DNA of 33,989 bases, from contig JAGGVJ010000010.1 in NCBI GenBank assembly GCA_021158055.1, positions 1 to 33,989 of the forward strand, read 5' to 3'. Every line of letters begins with the position of its first letter. Position 1 is the first letter of the stretch. Below, piece by piece: positions 7,695 to 15,116 of this stretch. The notes under the pieces were generated by a model. It did no database searches, was not told the DNA's origin, and saw only the letters and a list, made by a program, of their open reading frames with translations. Origin of the DNA: Candidatus Iainarchaeum sp. (GTDB lineage Archaea; Iainarchaeota; Iainarchaeia; JAGGVJ01). The position numbers and the translations under genes are program-made.

Positions 7695-8987
7695 CTAAAG
7701 CAGGTGCTTTTTTGTTTCCTGTTGCTTTGTCCAGTTTCCTGCCCAGCCGATTTCAACAGTGTGGGCAATCTTTTCAGCCCGCCTCTTTGCTTCTTCAACC
7801 GTGTCAGCCAAAACGATTGCAACACCCATTCTCCTGTTCACGTGTGCTTCGGGTTTGCCGAAAAACCTCACGTTTGACTCGGGAAACGCGTTCATTGCAC
7901 TGTGAACATTGTTAAAATTCACATCCCAGCCACTCACAGGCGAAAGTATAGCGTGGGACGCTCCCGGCTTAAGCATCGGCACCTGGCTTACTCCGTTTTC
8001 CTCTACCGTCGGGATCGAAAGACCTGTAACTGCCCGCACATGAAGACCCATTTCAGAATAACCTGCTGCATGAGTCATCATAGTGACCATTCCTGTGTCA
8101 TGCGGTCTCGGGCTTATTTCGTTTGCGTACACTTCACCGTCTTTGCCGACAAAAAGCTCGCAGCCGAAAAGCCCGACTCCGCCAAGGCAATCAGTTATTT
8201 TCTTTGTAACCTGATAGATTTCTCTCTCAACGCTTTCGCTGACTTCCGCCATCTGCCAGCTTGAATGATAATCCCCGTCTATCTGGTAATGACCGACCGG
8301 TTTTGGAAAGCTGGTTTTCACACTGCCGTTTTCGTCCAGATGGCGAACCGCAAGCTCTGTTATCTCTATGTCAAAATCAATATGCTCTTCAACGATTATT
8401 TGGTCAGCGCTTCCCCTCGCGTTTTCAACTGCAACCCTAAATGCTTTTTCAACGTCCTGCGGTCCCTCCACAAAAAACGACCCTTGCCCGGAAGACGACT
8501 GAATCGCTTTTGTCCAGCACGGGTAGCCTATCTTCTCGCACGCGTCTTTGAGCTCGTCAAGGTTTGCTGCGTAAGCATATTTTGAGGTTTTAACTCCCGC
8601 TTCCTTCACAAACATCTCTCTTGTCCGCTCGCGGTGCATTGCAATGTGGGTTGCGCGCGCGTTGGGGATCACATTGAGCCCTTCTTTTTCAAGCTCAAAC
8701 AACACGTCAAGGTTTATCGCCTCGATTTCAGGTATTATCGCATCCGGCTTTTCCCTTGCAATTATCGATTTCAGGGCACCGCCGTCTTTCATGTTCACCG
8801 TGTATGACCTGTGCGCCACCTGCTGCCCAGGCGCGTTCTCATACCTGTCCACCGCAACGGTCTCTATTCCGAGGCGCTGGGCTTCAATGATTATTTCTTT
8901 TCCGATTTCCCCTGCTCCAAGAAGCAATATCTTGCACGCCTTGCTTGAAAGCGGTGTCGCCAACACCTCTCTTTTCAGAACAACCAT
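7695..8987 (-). CDS. purT: Formate-dependent phosphoribosylglycinamide formyltransferase (GAR transformylase 2)
   Basis: An ATP-grasp enzyme that makes formyl-GAR from GAR, formate and ATP, the third step of purine synthesis. The N-terminal motif ILLLGAGEIGKE and the VDRYENAPGQQVAHRSYTVNMKD region are diagnostic of PurT. The central ATP-grasp has SSGQGSFF as its phosphate-binding loop and ISPRPHDTGMVT near the catalytic end. Its 430 aa are slightly longer than typical (about 390). The ATG follows GGGGGGAAAGAA. The gene stands alone between Kae1 and the hydrogenase operon, 88 nt upstream of the latter on the same strand. Confidence 0.95.
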   Translation of the reverse strand: MVVLKREVLATPLSSKACKILLLGAGEIGKEIIIEAQRLGIETVAVDRYENAPGQQVAHRSYTVNMKDGGALKSIIAREKPDAIIPEIEAINLDVLFELEKEGLNVIPNARATHIAMHRERTREMFVKEAGVKTSKYAYAANLDELKDACEKIGYPCWTKAIQSSSGQGSFFVEGPQDVEKAFRVAVENARGSADQIIVEEHIDFDIEITELAVRHLDENGSVKTSFPKPVGHYQIDGDYHSSWQMAEVSESVEREIYQVTKKITDCLGGVGLFGCELFVGKDGEVYANEISPRPHDTGMVTMMTHAAGYSEMGLHVRAVTGLSIPTVEENGVSQVPMLKPGASHAILSPVSGWDVNFNNVHSAMNAFPESNVRFFGKPEAHVNRRMGVAIVLADTVEEAKRRAEKIAHTVEIGWAGNWTKQQETKKHLL

Positions 8988-9038
8988 TTCTTTCCCCCCT
9001 AAACCAAATCCAATTTCCCTGTAAAAATTAGCTCAATG

Positions 9039-9056
9039 AATTCTTTTAATTATTTT
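9039..9056 (-). promoter_or_regulatory. Probable purT promoter
   Basis: In the 99-nt gap between kae1 and purT the minus strand reads AATAATTAAAAGAATTC, a plausible TATA region about 60 nt upstream of the purT ATG, which would give a leader of about 30 nt carrying the GGGGGG ribosome binding site. No stem-loop terminator for kae1 is obvious. Confidence 0.4.
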
Positions 9057-9086
9057 GATTAGGCAAAAAAACTGCAAATAATAAAA

Positions 9087-10073
9087 TCAGCTTCGCCACG
9101 GGACTTCAACGGCATCTGTTCTCCAATTAGAAATAGGTTGGGATTCTTTAATGGGTGTCTGAAACCCGCTTTTCAGGGCGAGGATTCCGGTCCATGCAAT
9201 CATCGCACCGTTGTCGCCCAAAGTAAAATCAGGGGGAACCGCAAACCTGCAGCCCCGCTCTTTCGCCATCACGGAAAGCTTTTCCCGCAGTCTTTTCGAG
9301 CGCCCGACCCCTCCCGTAAGCAAAAGCTCTGTTTTGCCTGTGTGGGAAAGCGCTCTTTCCGCGGCTTCGGCAAGCATGCAAAACGCGGTTTCCTCAAGTG
9401 AAAAACACACGTCTTCAAGAGTGTTTTCTTTTTTTGCTGCTTGTTTCAGCGCTTCAGTTGCGAGTCCGCTGAACACAAAATCCATCCCTTTGACAGTGTA
9501 AGGCAATTCAATGAACCTTTTTCCTTTTTCCGCAAGCGCTGACACTTTCGGAAAACCCGGGTGTCCGAAACCAAGGTCTCTTGCAAAAGAATCAACAGCG
9601 TTTCCAAGGCCGACATCAAGGGTTTCGCCAAGCACTCTGTATTTTTTGTCTTCAAAAGATATTATCTGCGTGTTTCCGCCTGAAACATACACGACCACAG
9701 AATCAGACATTCCGCAAAGAAGGTTTGCTATTTCTATGTGCGCAACGCAATGGTTCACTCCTATCAAAGGAACATCAAGCAAAACGGAAATTGCTCTTGA
9801 AGCAACCGCTGTTGTTTCAAGGCACGGCCCCAATCCGGGCCCCTGGGAAAAAGCAACTGCATCAATACGGTTTCTTGATGCTTTTGACCCTTCAAAAAGC
9901 GAATTTAAAAGGTCTCCGAACGACGCGCTGATCATTTGCGCTGCTTCGCGCGGGTGGATTCCGCCGGTTTTTGTCGTGTACGTCTTTTTTTTCTCGCACA
10001 ATATGTTTCCTTTGTCGTCCACAAGGGAAAGCCCAAGGGTGTGCGCTGTTCCTTCAATTCCAAGGCAGATCAT
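9087..10073 (-). CDS. kae1: Kae1/TsaD-family tRNA N6-threonylcarbamoyladenosine synthase subunit
   Basis: Catalytic subunit of the KEOPS complex, which makes t6A37 on ANN-decoding tRNAs. The ASKHA-fold motifs are present: GIEGTAHTLG at the N-terminus, the metal-binding pair in NHCVAHIEI, VVYVSGGNTQI, and LLTGGVGRSKRL then GDNGAMIAW near the C-terminus. It is 328 aa from the ATG at 10073; an in-frame TTG lies three codons earlier. Unlike many euryarchaeal homologues, it has no C-terminal Bud32 kinase fusion, and no separate Bud32 lies nearby. Confidence 0.94.
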   Translation of the reverse strand: MICLGIEGTAHTLGLSLVDDKGNILCEKKKTYTTKTGGIHPREAAQMISASFGDLLNSLFEGSKASRNRIDAVAFSQGPGLGPCLETTAVASRAISVLLDVPLIGVNHCVAHIEIANLLCGMSDSVVVYVSGGNTQIISFEDKKYRVLGETLDVGLGNAVDSFARDLGFGHPGFPKVSALAEKGKRFIELPYTVKGMDFVFSGLATEALKQAAKKENTLEDVCFSLEETAFCMLAEAAERALSHTGKTELLLTGGVGRSKRLREKLSVMAKERGCRFAVPPDFTLGDNGAMIAWTGILALKSGFQTPIKESQPISNWRTDAVEVPWRS

Positions 10074-10112
10074 TTCAACCAAACACGCTCAAAATTTAAT
10101 TAATCCATTGAA

Positions 10113-10688
10113 TTATAAAAGAATCACAGTTATCACAATTGCGTTGTATAGCATGTGGGCGACTATCGAAACAACCAAACTGTTTCTTTTCAGGTAGACG
10201 TAACCCAAAACAAACCCAAGCGCCATTGCACCCATCACTTCAAAGAAAGAGCCGTAAGTAATGTGGGCAAATGCAAATATAATTGATGCAAAAAGCAATC
10301 CGAGCCACTTTATTCCCGTCTTTTTGAACGTGGCTTCTTCAAGCTTTTTTGCCAGGAATCCCCTGAAAAAAATTTCTTCTGTGACAACGCGCACAAAAAG
10401 CACGTAAATCAAAAAGAGCGGTGAAAGTGATTTTATGGTTTCTGCCACGAGTTCCAGGTCATTTGAAACAAAAGAAGACAGCATAAGGGCAAGGATGATC
10501 TGCACAGCAAACATTGCCGGAACAGTCAAAATGCCGAAAAAAATGTTTTTAAAAAATGAGTTAAAATGAAGCCCAAGGTACTTAATGCTCTTTGAAAACG
10601 TTTTTTTGTTCACGTACATTAAGTAAGTCAGCGGAGTGAGAAAAAGAAGCAGATCCAAACTCAGGTTTGCAAAGATTTCAAAATACAT
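10113..10688 (-). CDS. CPBP (CAAX/Abi) family intramembrane metalloprotease
   Basis: A 191-aa polytopic membrane protein. The three active-site motifs of the CPBP family are visible: TEEIFFRGF (EExxxR), FAHITYG (FxxxH) and AHMLYNAI (HxxxN). In this family the Glu and His residues bind a zinc in the membrane; substrates here are unknown. It lies between rps27ae and kae1, which are adjacent in many archaea, so it looks like a lineage-specific insertion. The ATG is 15 nt after the S27ae stop with only a weak GAAG ribosome binding site. Confidence 0.85.
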   Translation of the reverse strand: MYFEIFANLSLDLLLFLTPLTYLMYVNKKTFSKSIKYLGLHFNSFFKNIFFGILTVPAMFAVQIILALMLSSFVSNDLELVAETIKSLSPLFLIYVLFVRVVTEEIFFRGFLAKKLEEATFKKTGIKWLGLLFASIIFAFAHITYGSFFEVMGAMALGFVLGYVYLKRNSLVVSIVAHMLYNAIVITVILL

Positions 10689-10703
10689 TGCAATTACTTC
10701 TTT

Positions 10704-10850
10704 TTACTTCTTTTCCATGTACCCACATTTTCCGCAGGAGCGCCTGTCTTTGTGTTCAGCCAAAAACACGCCTTCCCCGCATTTCGGGCACGGCTTGTTT
10801 TTTCTTGTCAACTGATTGTTTTCTATTGTATAACTGTCTTTTTTTGCCAC
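10704..10850 (-). CDS. rps27ae: Small ribosomal subunit protein eS31 (S27ae)
   Basis: A 48-aa zinc-ribbon ribosomal protein. From GTG at 10850 the translation starts MAKKDSYTIENNQL and has the four zinc cysteines in CPKCGEG and CGKCGYM, followed by EKK and a stop. Length and motif match archaeal S27ae. GGTGAT lies 3 nt before the GTG. The position right after S24e is the classic archaeal order. Confidence 0.95.
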   Translation of the reverse strand: MAKKDSYTIENNQLTRKNKPCPKCGEGVFLAEHKDRRSCGKCGYMEKK

Positions 10851-10867
10851 AAAATCACCTTTGATTC

Positions 10868-11260
10868 TTACTCTGATTTTTCTTTTGCTTCTTCCTTGGA
10901 TTCTTTTTCAGTTTCCTTTGCAGGGGCTTTTTTTGCTTCTTCTTTCGGAAGTTCTTTTGCCTGTTCTTTTGAGTCCTCTTTTGCTTCAAAAGTGTTTCTT
11001 TTTATTTTGTACTCGGGTTCTATTTCTTTCATGGATTCTTCCGAGTCATACACTTTTGCGTATCCGCTTGATTCTTTTTTTCCGCTTTCCTGTTTCACGT
11101 TGTCAACAATGACTCTTGAAGGGTCAGCGTTCTTCAAAGCAATTATTTTCTTTTTGACATCCAGCCTTTTCGGCGTTGCCGGGGAATCAACTACTGTAAA
11201 GTACACGTCTGTCCTGTGAAGAAGCGGGTTTTTCACTTCTCTTGTAATTTCAACGTTCAT
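10868..11260 (-). CDS. rps24e: Small ribosomal subunit protein eS24 with Lys/Glu-rich tail
   Basis: Residues 1-95 match archaeal S24e (MNVEITREVKNPLLHR, then RLDVKKKIIALKNADPSRV, then ESGKKESSGYAKVYDS). The last 38 or so residues form a Lys/Glu/Ala-rich extension (KEEAKKAPAKETEKESK) not expected in the family and similar to tails on S6e and Rpo7 nearby. The ATG follows GAGGTG with a run of A residues between. The gene sits between Spt4 and S27ae, as in other archaea. Confidence 0.94.
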   Translation of the reverse strand: MNVEITREVKNPLLHRTDVYFTVVDSPATPKRLDVKKKIIALKNADPSRVIVDNVKQESGKKESSGYAKVYDSEESMKEIEPEYKIKRNTFEAKEDSKEQAKELPKEEAKKAPAKETEKESKEEAKEKSE

Positions 11261-11273
11261 TTTTTCACCTCAA

Positions 11274-11346
11274 TTTACTTCAACTTACCTGCTCAACAGT
11301 TTACTTCAACTTACCTGCTCAACAGTTTACTTCAACTTACCTGCTG
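11274..11346. repeat. 26-nt tandem repeat duplicating the spt4 3' end
   Basis: Two exact 26-nt units (11274-11299 and 11100-series 11300-11325) and a third partial one (11326-11346) run into the spt4 stop region. The unit contains the end of spt4 (codons for Ser-Arg and TAA on the minus strand), so the gene's last codons and stop have been copied downstream twice. The repeat fills nearly the whole spt4-rps24e spacer. Confidence 0.9.
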
Positions 11347-11531
11347 AGCCTGATGGCATATTTGCCTGGTATTTCAATGTTTAATTCTTTGGATATCTCT
11401 GATTTTTCAGGATCAATGATTGAAACAAACCCTCTCCAGTATTCTGTGAGGTTCGTGCTTTTGCAAACAGGGCACACATTGCTATCTGCAACAAGCCTGT
11501 GGCAGTCCTTGCAGGCCTTTATCTTGCTCAT
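11337..11531 (-). CDS. spt4: Transcription elongation factor Spt4 (RpoE'')
   Basis: A 64-aa zinc-ribbon factor that pairs with Spt5 on RNA polymerase to raise processivity. CKDCHRLV and CPVCKS supply the four zinc ligands, and EYWRGFVSIIDPEKSEIS is the typical Spt4 core. The ATG overlaps the Rpo7 stop by 4 nt (ATGA). Its 3' end is duplicated as a tandem repeat. Confidence 0.95.
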   Translation of the reverse strand: MSKIKACKDCHRLVADSNVCPVCKSTNLTEYWRGFVSIIDPEKSEISKELNIEIPGKYAIRLSR

Positions 11532-12586
11532 TTCTTTTCACCGCCTTTTGTTTTCTGTTCTTCATCTTTCTCTTCAGCAACATTTTGGATTTCAGCGGGT
11601 TCCTTTTCCTGCAGTTCAACAGGTCCCTTCACTCCCACATCAACAGATTCCACCACTTTTACTTCAGCAGATTCCTTCACTCCCACATCAGTAGACTCCT
11701 TCACTTTTACTTCAGCGGGTTCCTTCACTCCCACATCAACAGATTCCACCACTTTTACTTCAGCAGGTTCCTTCACTTCCACATCAGTAGACTCCTTCAC
11801 TTTTACTTCAGCAGATTCCTTCACTTCCACATCAGTAGACTCCTTCACTTTTACTTCAGCAGATTCCTTTTCCTGCAATTCAACAGGTTCCTTCACTTCC
11901 GCCTCGGTTGAATCCTTGGGTTTTTCCTCTGCTGTTTTTTCAGCAACTGTTTCTTCAGCAGCAGGTTCTTCAGATTCACCTTCTTTCTGCTCTTTTATTT
12001 CTGCTCTCAAGTTTACCCTGAGTTCGGAAGGAACAGATGCTGTCTTCAAAGCTGTTTTACCTGACCATTCGCTTTTGCCAAGGCACGGTTGCCTCATGGT
12101 CAAACCGATTTTGCTTTCCGAAAGCATTTTCTTTAACGAAATCGAAACTATTCTTGACTTCACAATGTCCCCCACAGCAAGCATCTTGTTTGAATCTTTT
12201 GCCACAAGCATTGTTTTTTGCGGGTCATAGCTTATGAACTCGTCCATGAGCTGTGAAACGTGAACAAGCCCTTCAATTGGACCTATCCTCACAAATGCCC
12301 CGAATTCAAGTATTTCTGAAACGCGGCCGTCAACAACTTCCTGCAGTTCAGGAAGGTAAGTAAGCGCTTCAAAAACAATGTGATAATAAGCGCTTCCGTC
12401 TCCCGGAACCACAACTCCTTCACCGATTTCCTTAACAGCATTTATGCTTAAGATAATACCGTGGTCTTCATCAAAAATCCCTTCATACCTGTTTCTCAAC
12501 AATTCAAGAGACACTTCTTTTATGTCATCGCCAAACTTTCTTGGAGGAATTCCAATCGTGTCCATCACTGAAATCAATTTATACAT
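11528..12586 (-). CDS. rpo7: RNA polymerase subunit Rpo7 (RpoE') with long repetitive C-terminal tail
   Basis: Rpo7 forms the polymerase stalk with Rpo4. The core (about residues 1-177) has the N-terminal tip domain (MYKLISVMDTIGIPPRKFG) and an S1/OB domain (VVDGRVSEILEFGAFVRIG). The remaining 175 or so residues are an extension of octapeptides of the form KES[AT][ED]V[KEG]V, alternating in pairs to give 48-nt DNA repeats. Family members usually end near 180-190 aa. ATG 12586 is preceded by GAGGTC with 8 nt spacing; a TTG nine codons earlier has none. The opposite strand's long frames here are by-products of the repeat. Confidence 0.93.
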   Translation of the reverse strand: MYKLISVMDTIGIPPRKFGDDIKEVSLELLRNRYEGIFDEDHGIILSINAVKEIGEGVVVPGDGSAYYHIVFEALTYLPELQEVVDGRVSEILEFGAFVRIGPIEGLVHVSQLMDEFISYDPQKTMLVAKDSNKMLAVGDIVKSRIVSISLKKMLSESKIGLTMRQPCLGKSEWSGKTALKTASVPSELRVNLRAEIKEQKEGESEEPAAEETVAEKTAEEKPKDSTEAEVKEPVELQEKESAEVKVKESTDVEVKESAEVKVKESTDVEVKEPAEVKVVESVDVGVKEPAEVKVKESTDVGVKESAEVKVVESVDVGVKGPVELQEKEPAEIQNVAEEKDEEQKTKGGEKK

Positions 12587-12653
12587 TTGCTCGACCTCAA
12601 TTGTTTGTTTCAATTGCCTGTTAATTCAACTAATATCAAACGTTTTTTTACTG

Positions 12654-12665
12654 CATTTAAATTTT
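12654..12665 (-). promoter_or_regulatory. Probable internal promoter for rpo7-spt4-S24e-S27ae
   Basis: The 104-nt gap between the PIN gene and rpo7 carries AAAATTTAAATG on the minus strand about 70 nt upstream of the ATG, a reasonable TATA box with a leader of some 40 nt. It suggests the rpo7 cluster can be transcribed separately from the IF-2 cluster. Confidence 0.45.
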
Positions 12666-12690
12666 AGAACATTTAAACCTTTATCTTTTG

Positions 12691-13104
12691 TTATTCTATC
12701 TCAATAAACTTTTTCGAACGCAAAAAAGCACATCTTATTCCTTTTTTCCTTAATTTTGCGCGAAGCTCTTTATCATTTGTCGCTACAATCCCGTGCATTT
12801 CCAAAGCATATTGAATGATTGCGTCATCTGTGGGTCCAAAAAACATTTTCGGCCCGTCTAAGGCAACAACGTCTTCTTTTTTCATTATTTTTCTTGTAAG
12901 CTCAACTATTTTTTTGTATTTCGGAGACTTAGCTGAAATCTTTTCAAGTTCTTCCTCTACTGCACCTATTGTCACAAACCTTGTTTTTGAGGACAGTTTT
13001 TGTTTTATCTGCGTGAAAACATCAATCCCAAATTGAGCCGGCACAAGAAGCATGTTTGTGTCAAAAATCACAACCAAAGCGCCGGGTTCAGCCGACGACA
13101 CCAT
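12691..13104 (-). CDS. PIN-domain RNase-like protein (Fcf1/VapC9-type)
   Basis: A 137-aa PIN domain with the acidic metal site: VIFDTNMLL (first Asp), VEEELEKI (Glu), GPTDDAIIQYA (Asp pair) and VATNDKELR (final Asp). The archaeal gene between aIF2-gamma and Rpo7 is regularly this Fcf1-like protein, thought to act in rRNA processing. ATG 13104 overlaps the aIF2-gamma 3' end; GGAGG lies 10 nt upstream of it and 4 nt upstream of an in-frame TTG at 13110, so the start is open by two codons. Confidence 0.88.
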   Translation of the reverse strand: MVSSAEPGALVVIFDTNMLLVPAQFGIDVFTQIKQKLSSKTRFVTIGAVEEELEKISAKSPKYKKIVELTRKIMKKEDVVALDGPKMFFGPTDDAIIQYALEMHGIVATNDKELRAKLRKKGIRCAFLRSKKFIEIE

Positions 13105-14383
13105 AACCAATAAGCCTCCACCGGTTGTTTACTCTCTTGCTTAAGGCAACCTTGCTACCTTCTTCAACACACACAGATCTCTTTAATGCGATTTCTGCTT
13201 CATCGCCCCTGATTGACAGAATTGTTCCCACTGAAACAGCAGTTCCAACTGATACCACAAGCGGTTCGTTCACGAAAAGTTTTAGTGCGGAATCTGCCGA
13301 AACACCGACCACTCTTTTCAGCATAGTTATCTTCAGGGAAAGCTTGTCTTTGTTTTCAGGCAAAGTGCCTGGGTGCCCGAGCAAGCTGCCTATAAGATTG
13401 TCTGCTTTTGAAATGAACGGGTCAAGGGTTGTGCCTATTGCAATCAGACCTCCGGGAGACACTGATTCAAGCTGGCCTTCTCTTATCCCTAAAGTGACAA
13501 TTTTTGTGGTTATAGGTTCCCACACTTCTTTATTGCTCACGGTTTTTTTGAATCCCGGTTTTATTTCTACTTCGTCGCCTACTTTCAGTGTTCCTGAAAT
13601 AAGCGATCCGCCAATCACACTCCCAATGAGATCAATGGCTTTTTTGCCCGGCTTATTGATGTCAAACGAGCGCGCCACATACATTCTGGCGCTTTTGGAA
13701 GAATCCCTTTTCGGGTTTGGAATGTATTTTTCAACTGCTTCAATCAAGGCATCAATATTTGTTCCAAAATGAGCTGCCATCGGAATTATCGGAACGTCTT
13801 TGTAACCGAATTTGTTGAGAAATTCCCTTATTTGCTCGTGGCTTTTTTTTGCTTCTTCAACTGACACGAGATCTATCTTGTTTTGCACCACGACGATGTT
13901 TTCGACACCTGTCACGCTTAAAGCCATTAAATGTTCTTCTGTTTGCGGCTGCGGGCAGGTTTCGTTTGCAGCAACTACAAGCACTGCCCCGTCCATTAAT
14001 GCTGCTCCGGAAAGCATGGTTGCCATGAGTGTTTCGTGACCCGGAGAGTCAACAAATGACACTTTTCGAAGCATTTCTGTCTGCGTTCCGCACACAGGGC
14101 ATTTTTTTTCAATTGTGAATGCCTGGGTTCCGCTGCACTTGGGGCATTTTCTGAAAACCGAGTCAGCGTACCCGAGTTTTATTGATATTCCTCTTTTGAG
14201 TTCTTCTGAATGCTGGTCAGTCCATACTCCAGTAAGTGCTTTTGTAAGGGTTGTTTTTCCGTGGTCAACATGGCCGATCATTCCAATGTTTATCCCAGCC
14301 TGCCTCGGCTTAACATCTTCTTTTTCCGGCTTTTTCGTTTTCTTGGCAGAAACTGCCTCTTGTTTTTTTGTTTTTTCAGGCAT
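13088..14383 (-). CDS. eif2g: Translation initiation factor aIF2 subunit gamma
   Basis: GTPase subunit of aIF2, which delivers Met-tRNAi to the small ribosomal subunit. G1 reads GMIGHVDHGKTTL, G3 DSPGHE, G4 QNKIDL. A zinc knuckle (CPKCSG and CPVCGT) lies between switch regions, as in the family. The 431 aa include a Lys-rich N-terminal extension of about 30 residues. I prefer ATG 14383, 13 nt after the S6e stop; an ATG ten codons earlier would overlap S6e and has no ribosome binding site. Confidence 0.96.
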   Translation of the reverse strand: MPEKTKKQEAVSAKKTKKPEKEDVKPRQAGINIGMIGHVDHGKTTLTKALTGVWTDQHSEELKRGISIKLGYADSVFRKCPKCSGTQAFTIEKKCPVCGTQTEMLRKVSFVDSPGHETLMATMLSGAALMDGAVLVVAANETCPQPQTEEHLMALSVTGVENIVVVQNKIDLVSVEEAKKSHEQIREFLNKFGYKDVPIIPMAAHFGTNIDALIEAVEKYIPNPKRDSSKSARMYVARSFDINKPGKKAIDLIGSVIGGSLISGTLKVGDEVEIKPGFKKTVSNKEVWEPITTKIVTLGIREGQLESVSPGGLIAIGTTLDPFISKADNLIGSLLGHPGTLPENKDKLSLKITMLKRVVGVSADSALKLFVNEPLVVSVGTAVSVGTILSIRGDEAEIALKRSVCVEEGSKVALSKRVNNRWRLIGYGVVG

Positions 14384-14396
14384 TTTTCTCAAATCT

Positions 14397-15116
14397 TTAT
14401 TTTTTATCATCACTTATTTCTTTCTTTTCCTCTGCAGGCGCTTCATTCTTTTCCTCTGCAGGCGCTTCATTCTTTTCCTCTGCAGGCGCTTCATTCTTTT
14501 CCTCTGCAGGAACTTCTTTTGACTCCTCTTCAGCCCCTTCCTTCTTCTCTTCTACATGCACATCTTCTGCTTTCTCTTTCACTTCTTCCTTCGGAACTTC
14601 CTTTTTTTCTTCTGAAGGAACTTCTTCTTTTGGAACTTCTTTAACTTCTTCTTTTGGAACTTCTTTAACTTCTTCTTTCACTTCTTCCTTCACATCTTCT
14701 TTTGGAACTTCCTTTGCTTCCTCTTTCGGAGCCTCTTCTGTTCCTGTTATTCCGAGAAGTGACGCGATTGTTTTCTTGCCTTCTTCAACAACTTTTGTGT
14801 TGAGCTGTTCCGTATCAATTGAAACAACTTCCCCTCTCAGGCTTTTCCTGCGCCTCAAACCGTGTCTTTTCGGGTTGAAACCGACTCCGCCTGAAATAAG
14901 CACTTTTTTTCTTGCCGCACCGTGAAGGTTTTTCCTCATCGGAAATCCCTGTTTGTCCGAACCACCGGTTATCTGCAGGCTGTAACCCGGAAGCCCCACG
15001 GGGGTAGCGTCAACTTTGTCACCTATTTTCCTGTTCACAAAAGCAACTGACTTTTCACTGTCAATCTCTGTCTGGTAAGTTTTACCTTCTTTCGGGTTTC
15101 CGATAATCAATTTCAC
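14397..15116 (-). CDS. rps6e: Small ribosomal subunit protein eS6 with long acidic-basic tail
   Basis: Residues 1-125 are archaeal S6e (MKLIIGNPKEGKTYQ, then GGSDKQGFPMR, then RRKSLRGEVVS). About 110 further residues form a Glu/Lys/Pro/Val-rich tail with repeated EVPKEEVK and three exact EAPAEEKN octapeptides (24-nt DNA repeats near 14430-14510). The family normally ends close to residue 125-130. The ATG overlaps the IF-2 stop by 4 nt. Confidence 0.95.
   Translation of the reverse strand: MKLIIGNPKEGKTYQTEIDSEKSVAFVNRKIGDKVDATPVGLPGYSLQITGGSDKQGFPMRKNLHGAARKKVLISGGVGFNPKRHGLRRRKSLRGEVVSIDTEQLNTKVVEEGKKTIASLLGITGTEEAPKEEAKEVPKEDVKEEVKEEVKEVPKEEVKEVPKEEVPSEEKKEVPKEEVKEKAEDVHVEEKKEGAEEESKEVPAEEKNEAPAEEKNEAPAEEKNEAPAEEKKEISDDKK

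Noticed and set aside
11499-12230. Long plus-strand Ser/Thr/Phe-rich reading frame
   Set aside because: It is the complement of the repetitive Rpo7 tail; the repeat keeps several frames open. The same holds for 14368-14925 opposite the S6e tail.
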